A stretch of 30,256 bases of DNA from an uncultured Bacteroidales bacterium (GTDB lineage Bacteria > Bacteroidota > Bacteroidia > Bacteroidales > Paludibacteraceae). Position numbers and translations under genes: made by a program. Positions 17,722-25,189 of this stretch are shown piece by piece. The DNA is taken from assembly GCA_937907165.1 (NCBI GenBank), contig CALCUH010000039.1, positions 1-30,256 of the forward strand, read 5' to 3'. Numbering within the stretch: position 1 is the stretch's first letter; each line of letters starts with the position of its first letter. The notes beneath the pieces are model-generated. The model was given only the letters and a program-made list of their open reading frames with translations, was not told the origin of the DNA and ran no database searches.

Positions 17722-18648
17722 TTACTCCACTGTGAAAGAGAATACGTTCGATATCTCACTTTTGTTTCCCGCCTTATCTATTTCAACAACGGTCCAATAA
17801 TAGACGCCCGCCTCCATCATGTCGGTATAGGTTCCATTCTCAACCCGCATAGTAAAAACGAGATCTCTAAGAGTTTCGTCTCTGGCGACTATGAGACTAT
17901 CGCTCACACCCGACTCCGAATTTTGCGACGGCACCCACTTAAACGAGACGCTATCCTCAACTATCACCTCATTGTTCGACGGACTCCTCAAGACAGATCC
18001 TGCGGGAGCTACTCTATCGACATTTAAACCATATGAAAATTCGGATGTGCTGGAACTGATGTTATGTGCTTTGACAAACCATGTGTACGCGCCATCCTCA
18101 GGGAAAGAAGCCACGATGTGAGGTTTATCGGTTTTCCCTTCAAAAACGCTCTTACCATCGGCATTTTTAAGCGTGAACGAATAAGAGTCGGCATTATACA
18201 ACTCGCTCCAATTAAATGTTAGGCTATCTTTGTTAACATACATACCATCTACGGGAGAATACAGAATTATTTTCTGCTGGGACAAATCCATCGTGCTATC
18301 GATTCGGAATTTGGCAACGGAATATTTCGTTTCACTGACATCGTTAATCGCCCGCACTCTCCACTCAAACGAACCGGGATCTAAAACGAATCCAACTTTA
18401 TTAGAATAGACCAAGGAATCATACCATAAGATTTGCGCTGATTCGAAAGAGGGACTTACAATCTGGATATTATATGCAGACGCATCCTCCATATCCTCCC
18501 ATGCGAAGGTCACCACCGACATGGACAAAACAGCCCCTTCTTTAGGCGCATATATCTCAACCTTCTGATCAGAGATGTCATTCACCAATAAATCCTGACA
18601 TCCTATCAGAATCATCAACGGGGAGAGAACAAACAATCTTTTTAGCAT
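17722..18648 (-). CDS. FN3/Ig-like domain lipoprotein in the secretion operon
   Basis: A 308-residue lipoprotein: the leader ends in LIGC with the lipid-bearing Cys at 17. Three repeated beta-sandwich modules of about 90 residues follow, at roughly 32-115, 125-210 and 215-308. They share the pattern ..SPxDG..V....VTFxW....DADSYSF.., then ..G.YTWFVKA.N, as in fibronectin type III / Ig-like modules of Bacteroidetes. The last module ends YYWTVVEIDKAGNKSEIS. It lies 4 bp after the PilO-like gene and 12 bp before the GspC/PilP-like gene, so it is cotranscribed with the envelope-spanning part of the machine. Anchored in the outer membrane, it could act as a secretin partner, a pilotin substitute or a docking site for Ig-type substrates; this is inference. 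Confidence 0.85.
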   Translation of the reverse strand: MLKRLFVLSPLMILIGCQDLLVNDISDQKVEIYAPKEGAVLSMSVVTFAWEDMEDASAYNIQIVSPSFESAQILWYDSLVYSNKVGFVLDPGSFEWRVRAINDVSETKYSVAKFRIDSTMDLSQQKIILYSPVDGMYVNKDSLTFNWSELYNADSYSFTLKNADGKSVFEGKTDKPHIVASFPEDGAYTWFVKAHNISSSTSEFSYGLNVDRVAPAGSVLRSPSNNEVIVEDSVSFKWVPSQNSESGVSDSLIVARDETLRDLVFTMRVENGTYTDMMEAGVYYWTVVEIDKAGNKSEISNVFSFTVE

Positions 18649-18652
18649 ATTA

Positions 18653-19183
18653 TTACTTCGTTTTTAATTTTATATTCTGGAAATAGATATAAGACAAGAG
18701 AGATTCCCTCTTCGTGCGGATATCTTTTTTTTTCGAGAGATGCACGGACGCCACCATGCCAGTCTTATTATTCTTTTCGGAATCGTAGATGAAGAGAATC
18801 TGTTTTTTGAAGCCTCCTTCCAAAACCACCTTGTTGGTCAGAATATGGTAATCCTGATATTCCGAATAGGATGTCTGAGGGAATTCGATGAGCACCAAAT
18901 CACTCTTTTTGCAGAAGTCTGTCGTCTTCTCCAACAGTATCTGCTCCACATCTATCCCGTCCGCATCCACCAGCAAGTGCTCCATCTGTCTGATTTCCGT
19001 CTCTAGTACCTTAACCTTTTGCGGCGCGTCGTTTATAGCTTCCTTCTTTTCCAAAAGCGCATGATACTCGACTATCGCGCTTATCGTATTTTTGAAAGAG
19101 AAGAAATAGAAACAGATCATCGCGAGACTCACTATCGCGACAACTATCATAAATATTTGTTTATATGACAACTCTTTGCTCAT
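18653..19183 (-). CDS. PilO/GspM-like inner-membrane assembly protein
   Basis: A 176-residue bitopic protein: membrane helix at about 9-28, a coiled-coil stretch at about 35-72 (Glu/Lys/Leu-rich), then a small alpha/beta domain at about 78-176. This layout is that of PilO and GspM, which pair with PilN/GspL through the coiled coil and ferredoxin-like domains to form the inner-membrane assembly complex. The C-terminal strands VLEGGFKKQILFIYD and SYIYFQNIKLK fit the family. Its start overlaps the GspL-like gene by 4 bp, the normal order for PilN-PilO. Sequence similarity in this family is weak, so the call relies on topology, size and position. Confidence 0.8.
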   Translation of the reverse strand: MSKELSYKQIFMIVVAIVSLAMICFYFFSFKNTISAIVEYHALLEKKEAINDAPQKVKVLETEIRQMEHLLVDADGIDVEQILLEKTTDFCKKSDLVLIEFPQTSYSEYQDYHILTNKVVLEGGFKKQILFIYDSEKNNKTGMVASVHLSKKKDIRTKRESLLSYIYFQNIKLKTK

Positions 19184-20406
19184 AACCGGATCCGTATAAC
19201 AAAAATAGCCATGGACTCACTCTCCTTATATTCATATTTCACGATACTGACCTCTTTAAAATCTTTAAGGTCTTTGAGATTTTTTATCCATTCATTAAAA
19301 ATGTAACTATCAAGGCTTGAACCGCTTACCATCATCACATCGCGTTCGAAACTAATTTCCTTGGACAAGGAACTCTTCTTAATTTGCGGATTAATGGTGA
19401 CATCATCCAACGTGATGGATGATGGGACAAGCTTCGCGAACTGATCCAAAAAATATGCATACCTGGTCTCACTGAGCAATCCCGACTGTCGCAAGAACTT
19501 ACTTTTCGAGTCATAAGACTCTTTCAACTCTTCAAGACGGTCTATAAGCTGTTCGTTTACAGTGATTTGAGACTCTAACGCATTCACTTTCGAATAGTAG
19601 TGGTCAAAAAGGAGATAACTCAATAATAGGAGGGCAAACGCCACTGGTAAAAAGAACCTGACCACCCTAATGGATTTTTGCCTATATCTATTCTCCTCCA
19701 CATGATGTGATACGGAACCCACCTCCGGATAGTTGCAGTCGCCACCCATCAGAAAAGAGAATCCCATCGATAACGAAGGTAGAAATTTCGAATCGAACAC
19801 TTGTCCCGACAACTCCAATTCCTCGCTCTCTTCAGAGTCTTGTCTGAGGGAATAACCACAAATACCTTCCGCATTCGTGTTCATCAAAATATTATGATAA
19901 GCGACGGAGGGTTTATCAGGTATAGAGAGCAATGGCAAGATGTTATTGATGATGAATGGGCCGATGGAGATACCCACGATAAAGTAATCCGGGAAGAGGG
20001 AGATGATGGAATCGGTCAACTCCCTTCTTACAATCGACAACACCGCATTATGCTCCTCATCTTGAACGTTTCCGATGGAATAGCGTTGTAGATAATAATC
20101 ATCAGGATTCGCATCAGGAAGGACTTTATTCAAAACGACACTGTCATCCTCTCCCTCATTCTCTTTGACATAACGATATAGGATTCCCCTACCACTAATG
20201 ACTAATCCGACGCAGGCCTCATTAGGGAGAACCGACAAAATCTCCTTGACATCGTTAGTTTCAAGAACAGGGAACGAGAATTCTATGTCCTTATTCTTTT
20301 TCGTCATCGATGTCAAGGCATATTGGTACGAACCGCCACCCATGACTTCGACGTCGACGACATAGAAATTATCGCTATAGTCTATTATGTCAACAAGCTT
20401 AAACAT
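19180..20406 (-). CDS. GspL-like PilM-PilN fusion protein
   Basis: A 408-residue protein with a cytoplasmic N-terminal domain of about 245 residues, one membrane helix at 249-267, a coiled coil at about 270-305 and a periplasmic domain at about 320-408. The N-terminal part looks like the actin-fold domain of PilM/GspL and ends in a block with SLSMGFSFLMGG. The periplasmic part has LVPSSITLDDVTINP at 326-340, characteristic of PilN proteins. The whole therefore equals a PilM-PilN fusion, which is how GspL is built. It should recruit GspE through the cytoplasmic domain and pair with the PilO-like protein. It starts 1 bp after gspD ends. The catalytic residues of the ATP-binding fold are not obvious. 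Confidence 0.85.
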   Translation of the reverse strand: MFKLVDIIDYSDNFYVVDVEVMGGGSYQYALTSMTKKNKDIEFSFPVLETNDVKEILSVLPNEACVGLVISGRGILYRYVKENEGEDDSVVLNKVLPDANPDDYYLQRYSIGNVQDEEHNAVLSIVRRELTDSIISLFPDYFIVGISIGPFIINNILPLLSIPDKPSVAYHNILMNTNAEGICGYSLRQDSEESEELELSGQVFDSKFLPSLSMGFSFLMGGDCNYPEVGSVSHHVEENRYRQKSIRVVRFFLPVAFALLLLSYLLFDHYYSKVNALESQITVNEQLIDRLEELKESYDSKSKFLRQSGLLSETRYAYFLDQFAKLVPSSITLDDVTINPQIKKSSLSKEISFERDVMMVSGSSLDSYIFNEWIKNLKDLKDFKEVSIVKYEYKESESMAIFVIRIRL

Positions 20407-20407
20407 A

Positions 20408-22318
20408 TCAGAAGAGTATGGTTGGGCGTATGAATATGTTCAACTGTGATTCCTCTTTCTTCTTATTGCGGTTCGAGAAGAACCATTTCAGCACAGGAAT
20501 CCTTGAGATGAGCGGAATACCTGAACCCGTGTTCGAAGAGACGTTCTCCTCCAAACCTCCCAATAAAATCATCTCCTCGTTTCTTACCCGCATGATGGAA
20601 CTGAACGTCTTATTCTCCGATCCCGGAGGCGCGTCTTTTCCGGCACTCTCCTTAAATCCGGACTGCGCCACCTTTATCTCCATAGTAATCTGATCATCAC
20701 CGGAATACATCGGCTTTATGGTGATGGATAGATTTGCGTCAATGGATTTCCACTCAAACGACTGAATGTTCTGTGGGTTTTCATTGCCCACAATCGTGTT
20801 TTGAACCTCTTTATAGTATTCCGTCTCACCCACAACCAACGTGGCTTCATGGCTGTTTAATGTAGCCAATTTAGGTGTTGAATGGACCTTAACCACGCCT
20901 TGGTCTTCCAAGGCGCTCAAGGACATATAAAATGATGAATTGACCTTACCCAAGTTGAAAAAAGAGCCCCAGCTATTGATGCCGGAGATGATATCGTTCA
21001 AAACCGAAGAGCTTAACGTTGTCATGATGCCTCCGTTAAACTGGAAGGATGATGTCGACGGGACGATTCCCGAACCAAGGTTGATACCGGTCGACACCCT
21101 TTTGTAGACATTTGAGCTCACCATAATCACTTCTATCAAAATCACCGGGACCACCTTGTCTATGTCGTTCAAAAAAGCTTCGATCTCGTCAATGGAAGCT
21201 CTGGCGCCACTGACTATGATACTGTTTAACTCCGGAAACTCCTTTACGGTGACCTCCTTCTGCAGTTCCTTGGGAATAAACTCCACCAATTTATCAATGG
21301 AGCGATACTGTAATTGGATGACTCTCGTATCACGCAAATTTTCCGTCTGTTTCTCACCAATCATATAGATTCCCCCACTTTTCTGCGCGGTATATCTGCT
21401 ACCATTCAGAATTTTCTCGAGAAACTCGTCGTATGGGACATTGTTTAACTTAGTTGATACCTTTCCTTGCAGTTGCGAATAAATTACATAATTGCTCTTT
21501 ATCTCGCTTGAAATCTCGTTCACAATGTCGTTTATCTCCACATCCTCGGCCATCAACGAGATCCTTCCATTCTCTATCGAATAGTCGACACCCGTTCTCT
21601 TTTTGCTCGACGTTCTTGTCCGCCTAGCGTTTGAACTACTTGTCTGCTGATTCTGTTGCGTCTGAGAGGGCATCTCAAGCAGAATGCAATTATCATCCAT
21701 CGGCGTGGAGAGCAGGCCATTTGTCATCGCCATCTTTTCGAGCGCACTAGCCAATTCCATCTTTTCGACATAGAATGAGATGAGAAGAGTACCGATCTCC
21801 GGCGAGAAGACGATATTCTTCCCTGACAATTTCGTGATTTCCTTTGCCACTTTCGATAAAGTGTCATTCTCCAAATCCATGCTGATGGTTTGGGTGTTCT
21901 GGTCATACCTGACATTGAGTTGTTTAGGAACCGCAACTGGCAAATCCAGCGTTTTTTCCACATACTTTGATATGGAAATGATATTGTTGTAAATATCCAG
22001 ATTCAAATTATATTGTTTGCATAAAAACAATAAGATGGTGGAAACAGTCACATTGGAAAAATTGTTACTGATTCTCATGTCCAAATCTGGACTAATGTGG
22101 ACATTTATCTTATTTGCGTTGGCAATTGCCCTTATAAACTCCTGTATGTCCAAATCGGAGACGGAGAGTTCTACCTTTTCGTTCAGTCCAGGCATATCGA
22201 GCGATAGTTGTGCCAGTTGGGTTTCAAGGATTTTGAATCGTCCTTCCTGATTCATATTTTGCGCTACGGCTCCTATGCCGAGCATAAACAAGATGGAGAA
22301 AATAATTATTCGTTTCAC
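20408..22318 (-). CDS. gspD: Secretin GspD (outer-membrane channel)
   Basis: A 636-residue outer-membrane secretin. The start is GTG; residues 1-19 are a signal peptide cut in AVA|Q. Two or more N-type periplasmic modules cover about 45-215, beginning with the VELSVSDLDIQEFIRAIANAN segment. A Gln/Ser/Arg-rich linker (about 219-243) separates them from further N modules at 244-390. The secretin core from about 390 has VKVHSTPKLATLNSHEATL (477-495) and the terminal signature MILLGGLEENVSSNTGSGIP (583-602), followed by the IRPTIL strand. No C-terminal pilotin-binding extension is present. It lies 8 bp after gspE. The Gln/Arg linker within the periplasmic part is unusual, and the GTG start may lower its output relative to its neighbours. 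Confidence 0.95.
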   Translation of the reverse strand: MKRIIIFSILFMLGIGAVAQNMNQEGRFKILETQLAQLSLDMPGLNEKVELSVSDLDIQEFIRAIANANKINVHISPDLDMRISNNFSNVTVSTILLFLCKQYNLNLDIYNNIISISKYVEKTLDLPVAVPKQLNVRYDQNTQTISMDLENDTLSKVAKEITKLSGKNIVFSPEIGTLLISFYVEKMELASALEKMAMTNGLLSTPMDDNCILLEMPSQTQQNQQTSSSNARRTRTSSKKRTGVDYSIENGRISLMAEDVEINDIVNEISSEIKSNYVIYSQLQGKVSTKLNNVPYDEFLEKILNGSRYTAQKSGGIYMIGEKQTENLRDTRVIQLQYRSIDKLVEFIPKELQKEVTVKEFPELNSIIVSGARASIDEIEAFLNDIDKVVPVILIEVIMVSSNVYKRVSTGINLGSGIVPSTSSFQFNGGIMTTLSSSVLNDIISGINSWGSFFNLGKVNSSFYMSLSALEDQGVVKVHSTPKLATLNSHEATLVVGETEYYKEVQNTIVGNENPQNIQSFEWKSIDANLSITIKPMYSGDDQITMEIKVAQSGFKESAGKDAPPGSENKTFSSIMRVRNEEMILLGGLEENVSSNTGSGIPLISRIPVLKWFFSNRNKKKEESQLNIFIRPTILF

Positions 22319-22326
22319 CTTTTCTC

Positions 22327-23757
22327 TTAATTACTGTTTAATAATATAGGATATATCTCATCTAATGAAGTCGCACCTTCGACGAAATCGTTGAACGCGG
22401 ATTCGGCGAGGGACAATATTTTTTTCTCTTTACGTAAGGACTCGATGTCGATTTTCCCCGCTCTGATGGCCTCGGACATCTCAAAATCAATAGGAAGAAC
22501 CTCATATATGGCCTTACGTCCTTTATAACCCGTATAATAGCAATGTTCACATCCGTGAGGCTTGAAATAGCTCTTGGGAATTGATACGGGTTTAAACGTG
22601 CGGGGTAACTGCGACGCGTCGAAAGGGACTTGCTCCTTGCAGTGCGGGCAAAGAAGACGGATGAGTCGTTGCGCCACACATAAATTAACCGTGTCGGACA
22701 AGAGGAACGGAGGAATGCCCATATCGCTCAACCTGGTAATGATTCCCCATGCGGAATTCGTATGGATGGTCGACAATACCAAGTGGCCCGTCAATGCCGC
22801 TCTGATGGCCATCTGAGCGGTCTCCTCGTCTCGTATCTCACCCAACATGATGATATCGGGATCCTGGCGAAGGAAGGTACGGAGCGCCTTGGCAAAAGTC
22901 AAACCAATATCCTCCCTCAATTGCACTTGGTTGATTCCAGACAAAGTATATTCGACTGGATCCTCGATCGTCAAGATATTGGATTCAGTCTTGTTCAGTA
23001 TTTTAAGCGTCGCATACAAGGTCGTAGTCTTTCCGGAACCTGTCGGACCGCTGATCAGGATGATGCCATGCGTCTTTCTGATATTCTCAAGGAACAACGC
23101 TTTCTGCTCCTCGCTGAAACCCAACTTGGAAATCTCAATGTTGGTGGAATCTTTGCTCAACAACCTGAGCACGATTTTTTCGCCATTCAGAGTGGGCAAG
23201 ACAGAGACGCGGATATCGAAATTGAGGTTGTCCTCCTCAAAAAGAATACGTCCGTCCTGGGGAAGTCTCTTTTCGGCGATATCTATATTGGATTTGATTT
23301 TAATCTTATTCACCAGAGAGGGATAACTCTCTTTGTCAAGTCTATACTTCTCGAGCAATTTACCATCGATTCGGAAGCGTACACGGCAGAGGTTCTCATA
23401 AGTCTCGATATGAATATCACTGGAGTGCATTTCCTTAGCCTCTCTGATCAGAGAGTTGAGGAAATCATTGGAATTGGCATTCCCAACCGCCTTGGGGGAA
23501 TGGTTTTCGGATTCAGAGACGCGATAATACTTACTGAGTGTTTTTTTTATGAGCTCCGAATCGACAACCTCCAAGCGAATGGAGCGGTTAAAGGCAAGAT
23601 CCAACTCCTCTCGTACCGATTCGTTGTTATACTCGACATCGATATAAAACGTCCACTCCGTATCGGTTATCTCTTTCGGGACGATATGGTAATGCCATGC
23701 CTGCTGGTCGGAGACCACATGCCGAATATCAACATTTATGTTTAATGTATCTATCAT
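22327..23757 (-). CDS. gspE: Type II secretion / pilus assembly ATPase GspE
   Basis: A 476-residue cytoplasmic hexameric ATPase powering pseudopilus assembly. Visible motifs are Walker A GPTGSGKT at 237-244, Asp box EDPVEY at 265-270, Walker B DIIMLGEIRD at 301-310, and His box LSTIHTNSA at 328-336. A zinc-binding tetracysteine pair is made of Cys370/Cys373 (CPHC) and Cys403/Cys406 (CEHC). The zinc motif marks the GspE/PilB assembly class rather than PilT retraction ATPases. The N-terminal region before the N2 domain is short (about 95 residues). It overlaps the prepilin peptidase gene by 4 bp and precedes gspD by 8 bp. No other ATPase of this family is in the window, so the machine appears to lack dedicated retraction, as in T2SS. 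Confidence 0.97.
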   Translation of the reverse strand: MIDTLNINVDIRHVVSDQQAWHYHIVPKEITDTEWTFYIDVEYNNESVREELDLAFNRSIRLEVVDSELIKKTLSKYYRVSESENHSPKAVGNANSNDFLNSLIREAKEMHSSDIHIETYENLCRVRFRIDGKLLEKYRLDKESYPSLVNKIKIKSNIDIAEKRLPQDGRILFEEDNLNFDIRVSVLPTLNGEKIVLRLLSKDSTNIEISKLGFSEEQKALFLENIRKTHGIILISGPTGSGKTTTLYATLKILNKTESNILTIEDPVEYTLSGINQVQLREDIGLTFAKALRTFLRQDPDIIMLGEIRDEETAQMAIRAALTGHLVLSTIHTNSAWGIITRLSDMGIPPFLLSDTVNLCVAQRLIRLLCPHCKEQVPFDASQLPRTFKPVSIPKSYFKPHGCEHCYYTGYKGRKAIYEVLPIDFEMSEAIRAGKIDIESLRKEKKILSLAESAFNDFVEGATSLDEIYPILLNSN

Positions 23758-24248
23758 ATCGCCGAGATATGAGTTAACAAAAACGTGTCATCGTAACTAT
23801 TCCCGATAAAGGGAATAGTGAGCATATAAATAAGAGACAAGTAACCGATCAAAGGCATCTTGTTCTGATTTCTGCGGAAAAGATAGTGGAAAAGTAAGGA
23901 AACAATTAGAGAGAGGACCAGGAAAGCCACAAAATTGAGAGGCGAAAAAGCCTCAGCCAAGAAGAAGAAAAAGAAAACATCCCCGACACCCATCGCACCA
24001 TTCAACAAGGAGACCTTCTTTGCCTCATTCTTTATCTTAAACACTAACTTTAAAACCAACAATTGGAGGAGCAACAACAAGGAATTGATTAGGAAAAAGG
24101 GGAACCACTCTTTCACGTCAATCAATACGACACCCACCACAGCCTGAACACATAAGAGCAAGATCAGCAATAACCGAAAGACTGACATACTTTTTATGTC
24201 CTGATAGGTGAGAACAATTAAAAGAGGGTATGTTAAGAGTCGAATCAT
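23754..24248 (-). CDS. gspO: Short prepilin peptidase (A24 family, GspO/PilD core)
   Basis: A 164-residue polytopic membrane aspartyl protease that cleaves the Gly|Phe prepilin leaders. The two A24 catalytic aspartates are visible: Asp17 in TYQDIKS, and Asp90 in GVGD of the GxGD motif. It is much shorter than GspO/PilD of Proteobacteria because the N-terminal cytoplasmic zinc and methylation domain is absent, so it probably cleaves without N-methylating. I chose the ATG at 24248, which forms TGATG with the gspG stop; a TTG one codon upstream is possible. Its place between gspG and gspE makes the operon self-sufficient for processing its four pseudopilins. Confidence 0.9.
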   Translation of the reverse strand: MIRLLTYPLLIVLTYQDIKSMSVFRLLLILLLCVQAVVGVVLIDVKEWFPFFLINSLLLLLQLLVLKLVFKIKNEAKKVSLLNGAMGVGDVFFFFFLAEAFSPLNFVAFLVLSLIVSLLFHYLFRRNQNKMPLIGYLSLIYMLTIPFIGNSYDDTFLLTHISAI

Positions 24249-24649
24249 CAATCTTTCACAACCTCTTTCATGTTCTTATCTTGGTCGACTTCCCATACAT
24301 TGAAGACTCCGTCACCATCGAAGTCCACCACAGCGGTCGCTCTAGCCGTGAAGGTGGTCACACCCGCATCCACAACCTCGATCTGATAGTTCGCCTTACC
24401 ACCGTCTGTGACTAATTTCTCTTGTTCAAAACCGATTTCCTCCAAATCGGAGGAATATTTTGAGTACATGTAAAAATATGTCTTCTCCAACGTATGAAGG
24501 TGACCCAACTGCAATTGAGCCTCAGTCGCCTTAGTCTTTGAAATAAGAGGCATTAAATTTGGCAAGGCCAATAAAACCAAAATGCCGATGATGACCAATA
24601 CAATAAGCAATTCCGGTAGGGAAAAACCTGGCACTCTTTTTAAACGCAT
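24248..24649 (-). CDS. gspG: Major pseudopilin GspG with EF-hand-like loop
   Basis: A 133-residue major pseudopilin. The basic leader ends in Gly8, then FSLPELLIVLVIIGILVLLA with Glu13 at +5 gives a canonical N-methylation/assembly helix. The following LPNLMPLISKTKATEAQLQL segment is the usual GspG/PilE transition. Near the C terminus, residues 109-120 read DFDGDGVFNVWE, matching a complete EF-hand loop (Asp109, Asp111, Asp113, Gly114, Asn117, Glu120). GspG of other T2SS also binds calcium through its C-terminal loops, so Ca2+ stabilisation is likely. It is the first gene of the secretion operon, directly behind a strong promoter match, which suits the high copy number needed for a major pseudopilin. 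Confidence 0.95.
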   Translation of the reverse strand: MRLKRVPGFSLPELLIVLVIIGILVLLALPNLMPLISKTKATEAQLQLGHLHTLEKTYFYMYSKYSSDLEEIGFEQEKLVTDGGKANYQIEVVDAGVTTFTARATAVVDFDGDGVFNVWEVDQDKNMKEVVKD

Positions 24650-24665
24650 ATCTCAATATTTTTTG

Positions 24666-24697
24666 CAAAAATAATTATTTTCTATTTATATGGCAAA
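24666..24697 (-). promoter_or_regulatory. Bacteroidetes promoter of the secretion operon
   Basis: On the minus strand, TTTG (24697-24694) and TATTTTTG (24673-24666) are separated by 20 bp. This is the consensus Bacteroidetes -33/-7 pair. Transcription should begin about 10-13 nt before the gspG ATG at 24649, giving a very short leader. The -33 element lies inside the last codons of the upstream Rhs stub. Confidence 0.7.
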
Positions 24698-25137
24698 ATA
24701 AAAAGAGTGAGTGGTCCTTTTTCCCACTCACTCCTTGCGTTCCTAATAACATGACCATCCGTCACATATTTGATGGCGGGCTGTTTGGCGTCGCTTGCGT
24801 CGGGTGTGATGACTGAAAGGACGTTGCCCAAGTGGTTGGTCAGCTCGTAGTGGACGGCTGGAGCGGTGGGGTCAGCAGAACCTGTGCCTGTGCCGCTCAA
24901 CACGAGGTTCGGCTTCGTCATGCCGAGACGTGACGCGCCGTAAAGGTGCTGCTCGGCGAGGGTGAAGATGCCTTTGCCCGATTCGCATCGCTTGTGCTCA
25001 TACACCGCCAGCACTTTCCCCTGCGGGTCACGCACGTAGTAGGTGGTCACAAACTTGTCGCCCGTGGTCACGTTCTTGTTGGTCACCGTCTTGGCGATGC
25101 GCTGGCCCATGGCGTCGTGAATTACACATTCCCGCAT
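24682..25137 (-). CDS. Truncated Rhs core fragment (orphan stub)
   Basis: A 151-residue piece of an Rhs protein without signal peptide or toxin tip. It starts at a short leader before DAMGQRIAKTVTNKN, then has TTYYVRDPQGKVLAVYEHK, EQHLYGASRLGM and HYELTNHLGNVLSVITPDAS, all typical of the segment just before the Rhs core. It breaks off after about residue 125 into an unrelated tail (RNARSEWEKGPLTLFILPYK) before the YYPYG...RLGRW..DP core. The reading frame is intact and GC-rich, unlike its AT-rich surroundings. It is a close relative of 28560-28816. It is probably a relic of recombination or a donor segment for Rhs tip exchange rather than a working protein, and is unlikely to be secreted alone. 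Confidence 0.65.
   Translation of the reverse strand: MRECVIHDAMGQRIAKTVTNKNVTTGDKFVTTYYVRDPQGKVLAVYEHKRCESGKGIFTLAEQHLYGASRLGMTKPNLVLSGTGTGSADPTAPAVHYELTNHLGNVLSVITPDASDAKQPAIKYVTDGHVIRNARSEWEKGPLTLFILPYK
24940..25110 (-). repeat. Rhs core repeat, copy A
   Basis: GC-rich segment nearly identical over long stretches to 28640-28816, for example GGTGCTGCTCGGCGAGGGTG and GGGTCACGCACGTAGTAGGT on the plus strand. Part of it recurs at 26893-27008. It encodes the DAMGQRI...YVRDPQG...LYGA section. Confidence 0.8.
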
Positions 25138-25161
25138 AAATGATGGTTTAAGCGTTCAATT

Positions 25162-25189
25162 CTTAACTCTTAACTCTTAATTCTTAACT
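25162..25189. repeat. Four tandem copies of a 7-bp unit CTTAACT
   Basis: Four adjoining heptamers, three CTTAACT and one CTTAATT, span the stop codon of the AAA-ATPase gene and the following gap. Copy-number change here would alter the last codons of that gene. Confidence 0.8.

Noticed and set aside
22762..23745. A 327-codon open frame on the plus strand opposite gspE
   Set aside because: It lies wholly antisense to a clear GspE with all motifs, has no domain pattern or signal, and looks like a mirror of codon bias.
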